Below, in pieces: positions 19,714 through 28,263 of a DNA stretch of 58,039 nucleotides. Source of the stretch: an uncultured bacterium (lineage in GTDB: Bacteria > Planctomycetota > UBA1135 > GCA-002686595); the NCBI GenBank assembly GCA_938083085.1, contig CALLKX010000059.1, positions 1-58,039 on the forward strand, written 5' to 3'. A program made the position numbers and the translations under genes. Every line of letters begins with the position of its first letter. The first letter of the stretch is position 1. Under the pieces are notes generated by a model. It did not search any database. It was not told where the DNA came from and saw nothing but the letters and a program-made list of their open reading frames with translations.

Positions 19714-20877
19714 CTATTCGTCCAACCGGCGACCGTCGGGAGCCTCAGCTCCTTCTTCGCTCGACGCCGAGATGACCGCCAGCGCGTTCTTCAGCAGCCT
19801 GCGCTCGATGCTCCCGATGGCGCTCTGGCCGAGATCCTCCATGGGGATCCGCCCGCCGGCGATGTGGCCGTGCCCGCCAAAGGACCCCTCGTCGCCGAGC
19901 ACACGCTCGATGAGGGGGTACGCCTTGCCGAAGGAGTAGTCGGTGCGCAACGACAGCACGTACGACTCCTCGAACGCCCCCCCTGCAACGACCCAGGAGC
20001 AGCCCTTCATCCGGAGGAAGAAGTCGGCCATCTCGGCCACGTGCTCCGGGTTCTGGACACGCCCGAGGAGCGCGATGATCAGCGGGCCATGCTGACGGGC
20101 CGTGGTCAGGGCCTGGGCCACGTGGCGGTAGTAGCTGCGGGACAGAGGCGGATTATCGATCGCCGCGATCCTGGGACGGTCCCCCAGCTTGAAGGTCTCG
20201 ATGTACGCCTCCTCATCGAGCGAAGAGGCGTTCCTCGACAGGTCTGCGGTGTCATACCGGATGCCGCAGAACAGGGCAGACGCGGTGCGCTCATCGAGCT
20301 CGACGCCCGCGTCACGCAGGTACTCGAACAGGATCGACGACGTCGCGCCGAGGTCGATTCGAACGTCCTCGTGGGGGATCTCCGCCGAGTCCTCCTGGGA
20401 CTGCGGCGAGCGGTGGTGGTCGAAGACCGCCACGACGGCGGGCGCGGCGGGGACGACCGTGTGCCGGAACGCCGGCTGAGTGTCGACGAGGAGCACGCCG
20501 CAGAATCCGCTCACGTTCGTGGTCTCGTAGTCCGCCAGGTCCAACTCCAGGGTCTCGAGCAGCGCCACATTCTCCGCTCGGTGCACCTTGCCATGGGTGG
20601 CGACCACGCAGTCGTGCCCGAAGCCCTTCTCCAGAAGCAGCCGGAGCCCTTCGCAGGCGCCCAGCGCGTCGGGGTCGGGCCCCATGTGCGTGAGGATCAG
20701 AAAGCGACCGCGGACGTCGGGAGCGCTGGACTCACAGCACGCGGTCAGGACGCTGCGGAGGTGCTCCACGGGCGTGGCCCCTCCGAAGCGAGGAGCGGCT
20801 CCTTCAACGGATTGACTCGGCGAGTCCACCGTGCGTTCGGCCGGAGCCGTCGTGGGGCCATTGGAAAGTTCGGTCAT
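19714..20877 (-). CDS. DHH/DHHA1-family phosphoesterase, NrnA-like
   Basis: Metal-dependent phosphoesterase of about 387 aa. DHH-family motifs: HMGPDPDALGACEGL at about 65 (DxD), LLVDTQPAF, then FDHHRSPQ near 155, and the DHHA1 C-terminal GGHGHIAGGRIP near 345. NrnA-type members degrade nanoRNA or pAp, others cyclic dinucleotides. I start at ATG 20877 (MTELSNGP); an upstream ATG at 20919 adds 14 residues. 55 bases upstream of the ThiD-like gene on the same strand. Confidence 0.85.
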   Translation of the reverse strand: MTELSNGPTTAPAERTVDSPSQSVEGAAPRFGGATPVEHLRSVLTACCESSAPDVRGRFLILTHMGPDPDALGACEGLRLLLEKGFGHDCVVATHGKVHRAENVALLETLELDLADYETTNVSGFCGVLLVDTQPAFRHTVVPAAPAVVAVFDHHRSPQSQEDSAEIPHEDVRIDLGATSSILFEYLRDAGVELDERTASALFCGIRYDTADLSRNASSLDEEAYIETFKLGDRPRIAAIDNPPLSRSYYRHVAQALTTARQHGPLIIALLGRVQNPEHVAEMADFFLRMKGCSWVVAGGAFEESYVLSLRTDYSFGKAYPLIERVLGDEGSFGGHGHIAGGRIPMEDLGQSAIGSIERRLLKNALAVISASSEEGAEAPDGRRLDE

Positions 20878-21084
20878 GACAGAGGTGCGCGCCAAGGAAC
20901 ACGACGCACGACGGAGCATTATCGAGCCTATGGGGGGGACGAGGCCATGACCCTCTACGAGAACTGCTCCCCCACCGGCACCTAAACACCATGTGCTAAA
21001 GGGCTTCTGACATGCGCCTGAATCCAGCCCGTTGCGAGACGAGTCGCCCCAGATGGCCTGCGCCAGAGGCCAGGCAGCGGAGCC

Positions 21085-22011
21085 CTAGAAGCCCAGCCCC
21101 AGGAGGAACTGCACCGATGCCAGGACCTCAGGCCGTCCGTGGGTCGGGTCGACATCGACGACCCGGGCGCAGTCCTTGGGCAGGTACTCGCTGACGAGCT
21201 TGAAGTCGACCTCGCCCAGGCTCGGCGGGAGCCCAAAGTCCGAGTCGGTGGCGTCCCGGAGGTGTACGCCGAGGGCGCGGCCGGAGAAGGCCTGCAGCCA
21301 CGCGCCCTGATCCGGAATCCCGAGCTTGCCCCGGCGGTGGATCCGCGCCGTGTCGTGCCAGTACCCGACCTTGTGCGCCGCGAGATCATCGAGGATCCAC
21401 TGCACCGCCTCGAAGCCGAAGAGGTCGTCCAGATCGTTGCCGGGCGCAATGGCGAAGAAGGTCTCCGGGAATTCGGCGCGGAGGGTGTGGACGGAGCGGC
21501 AGAAGTGCTCGACCTGGCGCTGCGACCTCGCCTGGAGACGGTGGACAAAGTCCCGCGTGCGCTCCTTGACGACGTCGAGGTCGTCCACGTGGGTGGTGGA
21601 GTGGTCATCGATGAGCTTCGCCGCCTCTCGCTCCAGCTTCGCATCCTCAACGGCGCAGCCACGGAGGATGACGACCGGCGCGCCCAGGCTCTGGGCGAGC
21701 TGGACGTGACGGCGCGAGCTGTTGAGCGCCATCTCGCGCTGGTCCGCGTCGAGGCTCCCGAGCATGCTCCCCGTCATGGACGGGGTCTTCGGCTTGAGGG
21801 AACCGACGACCAAACACGACATCTCGATGCCCGTCTCCCGGCGAGCGTCTGCCCAGCCGCGCAGCTCCGGCGGCGTGGCCGAGAGGCCGAGTTCGATCTT
21901 CCGGAAGCCCATCGCGACCGCCGAGAACGCCTGGTCCTCGATGGAACGGAGCCGCGGGCCGTAGCACGACGTCGAGAGGACGAGGTCGTTGGGGATGCCG
22001 GGCTTGGTCAC
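21085..22011 (-). CDS. Sugar-phosphate isomerase/epimerase-like TIM-barrel protein
   Basis: 308-aa protein of the xylose-isomerase-like (AP_endonuc_2) TIM barrel type: STSCYGPRLRSIEDQAFSAVAMGFRKIELGL at the N-terminus, ETFFAIAPGNDLDDLFG, GYWHDTARIH, ALGVHLRDA and the terminal D-V-D-P-T strand. Metal-ligand positions (E, D, H, E) are only partly evident (Ala-Pro-Gly where Glu-Asn is usual), so catalysis is uncertain. The start is GTG 22011. Upstream, a run of ten G at about 22028-22037 sits in the leader. Confidence 0.7.
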   Translation of the reverse strand: MTKPGIPNDLVLSTSCYGPRLRSIEDQAFSAVAMGFRKIELGLSATPPELRGWADARRETGIEMSCLVVGSLKPKTPSMTGSMLGSLDADQREMALNSSRRHVQLAQSLGAPVVILRGCAVEDAKLEREAAKLIDDHSTTHVDDLDVVKERTRDFVHRLQARSQRQVEHFCRSVHTLRAEFPETFFAIAPGNDLDDLFGFEAVQWILDDLAAHKVGYWHDTARIHRRGKLGIPDQGAWLQAFSGRALGVHLRDATDSDFGLPPSLGEVDFKLVSEYLPKDCARVVDVDPTHGRPEVLASVQFLLGLGF

Positions 22012-22227
22012 GTTCGGTTGGGGGATTGGGGGGGGGGCTCGTGGGGACGCCGCGGGGAACGCTATCCGGCTGGAGGGAGCCGTGTCGGCTCAACGCCGCA
22101 GGTCGTGTCGCGGCGAGGTTGCAAGCGGACCGGGCGTGTGTCAATCCGTGGCAGCAGACTCCACCGCAGCCTGTGACAAATGGCCGAGCCCCCCCCCACC
22201 AGAGGCCCTTGGAGGGCCAGACCGGGA

Positions 22228-23658
22228 TCAGACCCGGATATCGGCCTCTCGACGGGCGATGTCCGCGTACTTGCTCAGGACCGGGTCCACCTCGGCCTCG
22301 AGGAACTCCTCGACCTGCTCCGGGGCCCTCCCGACGTACCGGCGGCCGTCCAGGAGGTCGTCAAGGATGCCGGCCACGGCCTCAAAGGCCGGGTCACCCG
22401 CAAGGCGCTCGCGCAGGTCCGGCTCCCGACCCGCCTTGAGCTCTCCAGCCGCGGCGTGGCTGTGGATCCGGATCCGCTCGTGGAGGTCTTGGCGGTCGCC
22501 GCCGGCCTTGACCGCCTCCATCAGCACCGCCTCGGAGGCGAGGAAGGGGAGCTCGGCGTCGAGGTGACGCGCGACGATCGGGGGGTGCACCAGGAGTCCA
22601 CCCGCGACGTCGCAGTAGAGGCTGAGCACGGCGTCCGTGGCGAGGAAGCCCTCGGCGATGGAGAGTCGGCGATTCGCCGAGTCGTCCAGGGTGCGCTCGA
22701 GCCACTGGTTCGCCGCGGTGTGCGCGGCGTTGCCCAACAGCTCGATGACAAAGCGCGAGAGCGCGCAGATGCGCTCGGAGCGCATGGGGTTGCGCTTCCA
22801 CGGCATCGCGGACGAACCGATCTGCTTGCTGCCAAAGGGCTCCTCCAACTCCCGCTTGTTCGCCAGCAGGCGGAGGTCGGTAGCGAACTTGTGAGCCGAC
22901 TGCGAGATCGAGGAGAGGACCTGCATCACGCGGAAGTCGAGCTTGCGCGGGTAGGTCTGCCCGGTGACGCCGAAGGTGCGGTCGAAGCCCATCTTGGCGG
23001 TGACCAGCTCATCGAGCTTGCGGACCTTCTGGTGATCTCCCTCGAACAGCTCGAGGAAGCTGGCCTGGGTGCCCGTCGTGCCCTTCACGCCGCGGAAGCG
23101 GATCTGGGACTCGACCTGCTCAAGATCGTCGAGGTCGTGCACGAGGTCCTGGATCCAGAGGCAGGCACGCTTGCCGACGGTAGTGGCCTGCGCAGGCTGG
23201 AAGTGCGTGAACCCGAGGGTAGGCAGGTCCTTCCACTCGCGAGCGAACGCCGCGAGCTCGGCCAGAACGCCGACCACCTGGCCGCGGAGCTGACGGAGCC
23301 CCTCGCGCATGATGATCAGGTCGGTGTTGTCGCCGACGTAGCAGGAGGTGGCGCCGAGATGGATGATCGGCCGCGCCTTCGGGCAGACGTCCCCCCACGC
23401 GTGAACGTGAGCCATGACGTCGTGGCGGAGCTCCTTCTCGTACTTCGCCGCGAGCTCAAGGTCCAGGTCCGTGGCGTGGGCGCGCAACTCGTCCAGCTGC
23501 TCGTCGCTGATCGCGAGGCCCAGCTCCTGTTCTGACTCCGCGAGGGCGATCCAGAGGCGACGCCAGGTCGTGAACTTGGTGCGGTCGGAGAAGTTGGCGC
23601 GCATCTCCCGGCTGGCGTAGCGCGCGCCGAGAGGGCTGATGTACTGCTCGTCACTCAT
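22228..23658 (-). CDS. purB: Adenylosuccinate lyase, eukaryote-type
   Basis: Catalyses two fumarate-releasing steps of purine synthesis (SAICAR to AICAR, adenylosuccinate to AMP). The fumarase-superfamily signature SSAMPWKRNPMRSE is at about 283. The chain is 476 aa and follows the vertebrate ADSL pattern: THFQPAQATTVGKRACLWIQ, RFRGVKGTTGTQASFLELFE, WLERTLDDSANRR, KAGGDRQDLHE, rather than the shorter B. subtilis-type or E. coli-type PurB. ATG 23658 is the only reasonable start. No other pur genes are adjacent. Confidence 0.96.
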   Translation of the reverse strand: MSDEQYISPLGARYASREMRANFSDRTKFTTWRRLWIALAESEQELGLAISDEQLDELRAHATDLDLELAAKYEKELRHDVMAHVHAWGDVCPKARPIIHLGATSCYVGDNTDLIIMREGLRQLRGQVVGVLAELAAFAREWKDLPTLGFTHFQPAQATTVGKRACLWIQDLVHDLDDLEQVESQIRFRGVKGTTGTQASFLELFEGDHQKVRKLDELVTAKMGFDRTFGVTGQTYPRKLDFRVMQVLSSISQSAHKFATDLRLLANKRELEEPFGSKQIGSSAMPWKRNPMRSERICALSRFVIELLGNAAHTAANQWLERTLDDSANRRLSIAEGFLATDAVLSLYCDVAGGLLVHPPIVARHLDAELPFLASEAVLMEAVKAGGDRQDLHERIRIHSHAAAGELKAGREPDLRERLAGDPAFEAVAGILDDLLDGRRYVGRAPEQVEEFLEAEVDPVLSKYADIARREADIRV

Positions 23659-23701
23659 GATTCAGCGGGGGAGTCTACGCGCACGGTTTGCGGGTGAGGG
23701 C

Positions 23702-24274
23702 TCAGAACAGCCAGAGCCCTTCGCTGAAGCTCGCGTCCCACGCCGTCGCGAGCGCCGCGGCGGCCGCGCATGCGACCAGGCCCCCCAGGAAGCGAGCGCG
23801 CAGTCCGCCCGGCTGTGGCTCTTTCCGCCCCAAGTAGAGCACGATCACCACCACAGCGGTCGCCCCCACGCCGTCTGAGAGCACGTCCAGGAGGGAGGCG
23901 TCGCGACCCGGCACGATGGACTGGTGCAGCTCGTCGGTGAACCCGTAGAGCGTCACAAGGGCGACGGTCCAGATCGCGCCGATGCCGCCCATCGACGTCC
24001 AGCGGCGCCCCCCCTGGACCCGCCTCGGGGCGATCGGGACGATCAGCAGCGCGAGGAGGCCGAAGACGACCGGGTGGGCGAAGTTCCAGATGAAGCCCTG
24101 CAAGGGCAGCACCGGGAGGTCCTCCAGCACGCCTTCCGAGGCGGACATGCTGAAGATGACGGCCGCCCAGGCGACCGGGGCGAGCCAGGAGAGCAGCCTG
24201 GGCTGGGTCAGGAGCGCGTGCCCCACGCCCCGCAGCCAGCGCTCCCCCACGGAGGACGGGGCGGTCTCAGGCAT
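23702..24274 (-). CDS. VanZ-family membrane protein
   Basis: 190 aa, with membrane segments near 28-45, 62-82, 98-115, 132-150 and 158-175. VanZ landmarks: WAAVIFSMSA, FAHPVVFGLLALL, and YGFTDELHQSIVPGRDASLLDVLSDGVGA. Proteins of this family are loosely linked to envelope stress or glycopeptide tolerance; no resistance genes are near. It overlaps the end of the nadC fusion gene by eight bases. Confidence 0.88.
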   Translation of the reverse strand: MPETAPSSVGERWLRGVGHALLTQPRLLSWLAPVAWAAVIFSMSASEGVLEDLPVLPLQGFIWNFAHPVVFGLLALLIVPIAPRRVQGGRRWTSMGGIGAIWTVALVTLYGFTDELHQSIVPGRDASLLDVLSDGVGATAVVVIVLYLGRKEPQPGGLRARFLGGLVACAAAAALATAWDASFSEGLWLF

Positions 24275-25688
24275 TCGAATCCATGGTCGCTTCGAGGCTG
24301 AGCCCCTTCCCGTCGGGGGAGGTCGTCACCCCGAGATGATCGACCATCTCTGCCAGCAGAAAGAGCCCGCGCCCGCGCTCGTCCTCGAGGTCGGGGAACC
24401 CGCTCTCGGGCCGAATGAACCCCTCAACGGCGGCCACATCTCCCCCCCCTTGATCGTCCACCCGCACGGCCCAGGCGCGGCCGTCTCCGGCGTCAGAGCC
24501 GAGGCGAACCACCATCCGCACCCGTACGTTGCTCGCGAGATCCGAGAGGTGATGCGCGGCGTTTCCGCCCCCGTGATCGATCGCGTTATCGACGAGCTCT
24601 CCGACCACGAACTGGAACGTCTTGACCAGTCCGCGGTCGAGGCCCCTTTCCTCGGCGAAGTGGGTCGCGACCCGACGCGCCATACGGCCGTGGGCGTGGG
24701 TGGCGGGGAGATCCAGCTCGAGCGTACCCTCGCTCGATTGCACGCACTGCACCTCGGAGCTCGGCCCCTCCTGCGGGACCACGAAGCTCAGCTGAAGCGA
24801 GAGGTCGAGCGCCCTCGGCGAGTGGGTCAGCGCTCCCATGGAGATCCGATCCACCCCGGTGCCCGCCACCGCAGGGAGCGTCTCGAGGGTGATCCCGCCC
24901 GACGCCTCCAGGGCCACAGGGCGGCCACGGTCACTGGCTAACTCGCGGAGCGAGGGGACCAGCGCAGACATCTGCTCCGGCGTCATGTTGTCGAGCAAGA
25001 CCACGTCTGCGTCCCCGCGGACGGCCGCCTCGGCCTCCTCCCGGTCGCGAGCCTCGCAGGTGATTGTCACGGCCGGACCGAGGTCGGCGCGAAGGTCGGC
25101 CAGCAGCACCTCCACAGTCCGGCCCGAGAGGTCGATGTGGTTCTCCTTCACCATCGCCTCGTCGTAGAGCCCGACCCGGTGATTGGCCCCGCCCCCAACC
25201 CGCACGGCGTACTTGTCGAGCAAGCGGAGCCCCGGGGCGGTCTTGCGCGTGTCCAGGATACGGACCCCCGTCCCCTCGATGCGGTCGACCGCTTCCCGGG
25301 TCCGCGAGGCGACACCGGACATCCGCTGCACCAGATTCAGGGCCGTCCGCTCGGCCACGAGCAGCGCGCGAGCCTCGCCGCGAGCGTGCAGCACGACGTC
25401 TCCGGGGACGATGATCTGCCCGTCAGGCACGACGGCGTCCACCGCGGAGCTCGGGTCGAGCATCCCGAGGATCCGCTCGAAGATGGCGCCCCCGGCAAAG
25501 ACCCCCGCCTCCTTTGCGAAGAGGGTTGCGCGCCCAACGACCCCCGCCTCAACGGCGTTTCGAGTGGTCACATCCTGATGGACGAGATCCCCCACCGGCG
25601 TATCCGCAGTGACCTCGATCCCGAGATCCTCGGAGAGCGCCCTGCAGAGGACCTCATCGAGCGCCTGGTTGAGATCTCCGGGGTTCAT
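24267..25688 (-). CDS. nadC: Nicotinate-nucleotide pyrophosphorylase fused to an RsbW-type ATPase domain
   Basis: Residues about 1-295 are a complete NadC (quinolinate phosphoribosyltransferase, NAD synthesis): LNLVQRMSGVASRT, DTRKTAPGLRLLDKYAV near 143, GGGANHR, VKENHI, LLDNMTPEQM, LEASGGIT. After a linker, residues about 320-473 are a HATPase_c_2 domain of the anti-sigma regulatory type: N-box GELVDNAIDHGGGN (about 363), VDDQGGGD, and G2-like DERGRGLFLLAEM (about 433). The fusion is in one frame with no stop between halves and is about 190 aa longer than normal NadC. Start ATG 25688; a TTG five codons upstream is possible. It could be a genuine bifunctional protein or a sequencing-created join of two genes. 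Confidence 0.9.
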   Translation of the reverse strand: MNPGDLNQALDEVLCRALSEDLGIEVTADTPVGDLVHQDVTTRNAVEAGVVGRATLFAKEAGVFAGGAIFERILGMLDPSSAVDAVVPDGQIIVPGDVVLHARGEARALLVAERTALNLVQRMSGVASRTREAVDRIEGTGVRILDTRKTAPGLRLLDKYAVRVGGGANHRVGLYDEAMVKENHIDLSGRTVEVLLADLRADLGPAVTITCEARDREEAEAAVRGDADVVLLDNMTPEQMSALVPSLRELASDRGRPVALEASGGITLETLPAVAGTGVDRISMGALTHSPRALDLSLQLSFVVPQEGPSSEVQCVQSSEGTLELDLPATHAHGRMARRVATHFAEERGLDRGLVKTFQFVVGELVDNAIDHGGGNAAHHLSDLASNVRVRMVVRLGSDAGDGRAWAVRVDDQGGGDVAAVEGFIRPESGFPDLEDERGRGLFLLAEMVDHLGVTTSPDGKGLSLEATMDSNA

Positions 25689-25745
25689 CTTCGTCTCGAG
25701 CAAGGTGGGCTGCCGAGGCGAGACAGCGCTGCGGCGGGCAATAGT

Positions 25746-26204
25746 CTAGCCATCAGACCCCGCGATGGAGGGACTCACGCCACGAGGACCTGACGCCGGG
25801 CCCGGGTTTGATCGGCGCGTCGCCGCGGGGGCCTCCCGCGCGAGGACCTCGCGGGCCGCGCGGGCCGTCCGAGGTCCGATGCCGGCAAGGGCCTCGAGGT
25901 CGGCGTCCGCACCCTCGCGCCACAGGTAACGGGCGAGGTCCACCGAGCGCCTGGGGCCCACACCAGCCGCCCCCCGCAGGCACCTGGGATGGGGCAGCAA
26001 GGACCCCGTGGTCTGGAATGGCCCCGCCACCGGTCCGAGGGCGAGCGCCCATTGGGTGGCCGCCAGCGCGCCTTGCTGCTCCGACGCCAAGGCCCCTGCC
26101 CACCAACCGACCAGCCAGATCAGGGCGAGGCCACGCGTACCGCGACGCGCTCTGTGGGCCTGGTGGGCCTGGTGGGCCTGGGGCCGACCAGGCGTCCGGC
26201 ACAT
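25746..26204 (-). CDS. ComEA-like helix-hairpin-helix protein
   Basis: 152 aa: basic N-terminus, a hydrophobic segment (TRGLALIWLVGWWAGALAS, signal anchor or signal peptide), then two helix-hairpin-helix motifs (LRGAAGVGPRRSVDLARY and LEALAGIGPRTARAAREVL), as in ComEA DNA receptors of natural transformation. The start ATG 26204 has AAGGAG five bases upstream, which decides it over ATG 26228. The N-terminus contains a HQAHQAHRA stretch encoded by three exact 9-bp repeats (26154-26180). No other com genes are adjacent. Confidence 0.75.
   Translation of the reverse strand: MCRTPGRPQAHQAHQAHRARRGTRGLALIWLVGWWAGALASEQQGALAATQWALALGPVAGPFQTTGSLLPHPRCLRGAAGVGPRRSVDLARYLWREGADADLEALAGIGPRTARAAREVLAREAPAATRRSNPGPASGPRGVSPSIAGSDG
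26154..26180. repeat. 9-bp tandem repeat inside the ComEA-like gene
   Basis: Three exact copies of GTGGGCCTG, in frame, giving the AHQ tripeptide repeats in the cytoplasmic N-terminus of the ComEA-like protein. A related degenerate run of CCCAGGC/CCCTCAGGC lies in the spacer at about 26285-26336. Confidence 0.8.
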
Positions 26205-26326
26205 GTCCACTCCTTGCTCGTGCTTCACGCCCGGTCGGACGGACGAGCGCCTGCCCCGTCACGGGGCGCACGCGAAGATCTCACGCCCAGGCACCCAGGC
26301 CCCCAGGCTCCCCGGCCCTCAGGCCC

Positions 26327-27280
26327 TCAGGCTCGGCGGGTCCGAGGGGGCTCGGTGGACATCTCCTCGAGGCGCCCGCCAGCACCCGGCCCTTCAAACC
26401 CCTGGAGTTGAGCCAGCAGGTCGCTCGAAACCCTCTCCAGCGCCTGCGCGATCTTCGACCCCGGCTCCCCGGAGACGACCGACTGGCGGCGCTGCGTGCA
26501 CCGGAAGACAGCTCGATCCTCGGGCATCCAGCCGAGCACCTCGAGGCGCTGGTCGAGGAACTTGCGCGTGACCTCACTGAGGCGGCCGCTGACCTCCTTG
26601 GCCTCGTTCTCCGAGGTGGCCCGATTCACGACGAGCAGAGGCAGCTCGCGGCGCTGGCCCAGCGCAGCGCACTGCCGGACGAAGACCTTGAGGAACGCGT
26701 ACGCGTCCGTCATCGCGGTGACGTCCGGGGTCGTGACGAGGACGGTGCGGTCGCAGGCGGCGGCGAAGGCCACCGTCTGACGAGAGAGGCCTGCCGCGGA
26801 GTCCACGAGGAGGAAGTCGTAGTCTGGCTCGATCCGCGCCAGGCCGCGCCCGATCATCTCGAGCTCGTACTCACGCAGCCCGGCGAGGCGGCCAACGCCA
26901 GACCCGCCCGGCAGAAGGTCAAGGCCCGGTGCGCAGGGGGTCACGATCTCATGGACCCCGCGGTCACCTGCGACGACGTCCGCGAAGCTGTGCTCGGGGC
27001 GGACGTCATGAAAGATGTGAGCGTTCGCGCAACCAAGGTCCGCGTCCAGCAGCAGCGCGCTCCCCTGCAGACGGAGAAGATCAGCGAGGGCTGCGGTGAT
27101 GGAGGACTTGCCCGTCCCCCCCTTGCCGCTCGCGATACAGATGGAGCGGCAGCGGACCGAGCGCGGTCCTGGCTGCGCGCGCTCCGCCGTGGCCCGGAAG
27201 GGCTCCTCCGGAACGTCCCCGCCGGTCTCGGCGCGGCGGCCGATCCGGAGCAGTTGGCGCGCGTGATCCCAGCGGTTCAT
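26327..27280 (-). CDS. MinD/ParA-superfamily ATPase, FlhG (YlxH)-like
   Basis: 317-aa deviant-Walker ATPase. The P-loop SGKGGTGKSSITAALADLL is at about 48 with the signature Lys, switch I/II regions LLDADLGCANAHIF and FLLVDSAAGLSRQTVAF, and VVNRA before the end. The N-terminus MNRWDHARQLLRIG matches the D-Q-A-x-x-L-R activation helix of FlhG, the regulator of flagellar number, which places it nearer FlhG/MinD2 than chromosomal ParA. Start ATG 27280 has AGGAG ten bases upstream. No flagellar genes are in the window, so it may serve a pilus or another polar structure. Confidence 0.85.
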   Translation of the reverse strand: MNRWDHARQLLRIGRRAETGGDVPEEPFRATAERAQPGPRSVRCRSICIASGKGGTGKSSITAALADLLRLQGSALLLDADLGCANAHIFHDVRPEHSFADVVAGDRGVHEIVTPCAPGLDLLPGGSGVGRLAGLREYELEMIGRGLARIEPDYDFLLVDSAAGLSRQTVAFAAACDRTVLVTTPDVTAMTDAYAFLKVFVRQCAALGQRRELPLLVVNRATSENEAKEVSGRLSEVTRKFLDQRLEVLGWMPEDRAVFRCTQRRQSVVSGEPGSKIAQALERVSSDLLAQLQGFEGPGAGGRLEEMSTEPPRTRRA

Positions 27281-27634
27281 CGTTCCACGTCTCCTGTTCC
27301 CTGCGAGGGCCTGGTTTCCCGAACGACCTCCGGACACGACATCACGTGAACAGGTCTGAGGGGCGCACCTTCCCCGGGGTGGGTAAGGGAGCTCCCTGTG
27401 AGTCACAGCGGCGGGCGGGGCGACGCTCCGCACCCAAATCGCGCTGAATTGTCGCGATTCGCCCCGGCGGCCCCTGCGTTGGGACCAGGGAGAGCCGGCG
27501 GCTCCCCTTTAGCGCCAACGAGTGGATCCCTTGGAGGGCCTGAAGGGCCCCTCGCTCGAGGCCCACCCGCCCCACCTGCGAAGGCAAGAGCGCGCAGCTC
27601 GGCATCAGCCCCACCCAGACGCCGGGATCCTACC
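27281..27634. other. Spacer between the FlhG-like gene and ruvC
   Basis: About 350 bases. It should carry the FlhG-like promoter (minus strand) and the end of the ruvC transcript. Open frames on both strands exist (for example minus 27342-27614) but have no recognisable domain, and the composition is that of spacer. No tandem array or convincing terminator was seen. Confidence 0.4.
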
Positions 27635-28168
27635 TCAGCCGAGCCGGTTCACGAACCGCTGCCGGTGGACGTAGGTCAACGCCAGGGCCAGAGCGTCTGT
27701 GGCGTCGATCGGTTCGGGCACGACCTCCAGACCGAGCTCCGCGGCGACCATCGCCGCCACGCGCTCCTTCTTGGCCTGGCCGTCCCCCACGACCGACTTC
27801 TTCGCCTCAGACGCCTGGTACTGAACGACCTCGGCGCCGTGGACCACCGCGGCGGAGAGCGCCACCCCACGACCCTCGCCGACGCGCAGCGCCGACTGCA
27901 TGTTGATCGCGGTGAAGGCGTGCTCGACCACCACGACGCTGGGGCGAAGCCGGCTCAACAGCACATCCAGCTCCCGTCGGATCTCGCCGAGCCGCGTGGG
28001 GACGTCCTTCGAGGGCCCCCCCCGAATGGCCCCTGCCGCCAGCATCCTCGGGCCGTCGGAGTGATGGATGATTGCGCCGTAGCCCATCAGCCTCGTCCCC
28101 GGGTCGATCCCAAGGATCACCGGCCAGGCGAGGCCTTCGGGGATCTGGGGAAGTTCTGAGGTGGACAT
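27635..28168 (-). CDS. ruvC: Crossover junction endodeoxyribonuclease RuvC
   Basis: Holliday-junction resolvase, 177 aa. The four acidic active-site residues are in place: GIDPGTRLMGYG (N-terminal Asp), VVVEHAFTAINMQSALRVGEGRG (Glu), and DATDALALAL (C-terminal Asp pair). Start ATG 28168 (MSTSELPQ); a GTG four codons upstream is possible. ruvA and ruvB are not adjacent. Divergent from ispD across about 95 bases. Confidence 0.94.
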   Translation of the reverse strand: MSTSELPQIPEGLAWPVILGIDPGTRLMGYGAIIHHSDGPRMLAAGAIRGGPSKDVPTRLGEIRRELDVLLSRLRPSVVVVEHAFTAINMQSALRVGEGRGVALSAAVVHGAEVVQYQASEAKKSVVGDGQAKKERVAAMVAAELGLEVVPEPIDATDALALALTYVHRQRFVNRLG

Positions 28169-28263
28169 GGGCGTTGTCACTGTGCGGCGGTGACGCCTTG
28201 AGCCTACGTTATCGGCGCCGCGTCAAGAAACGAGCCCTGCACACGGGCCGCGCGGCAATTCAA

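Noticed and set aside
24600..24800. Frameshift or assembly join as explanation for the NadC fusion
   Set aside because: Both halves are in the same frame and there is no stop or start between them; kept as a caveat only.
27342..27614. 90-codon minus-strand open frame upstream of the FlhG-like gene
   Set aside because: No domain and no ribosome-binding site; composition matches spacer.
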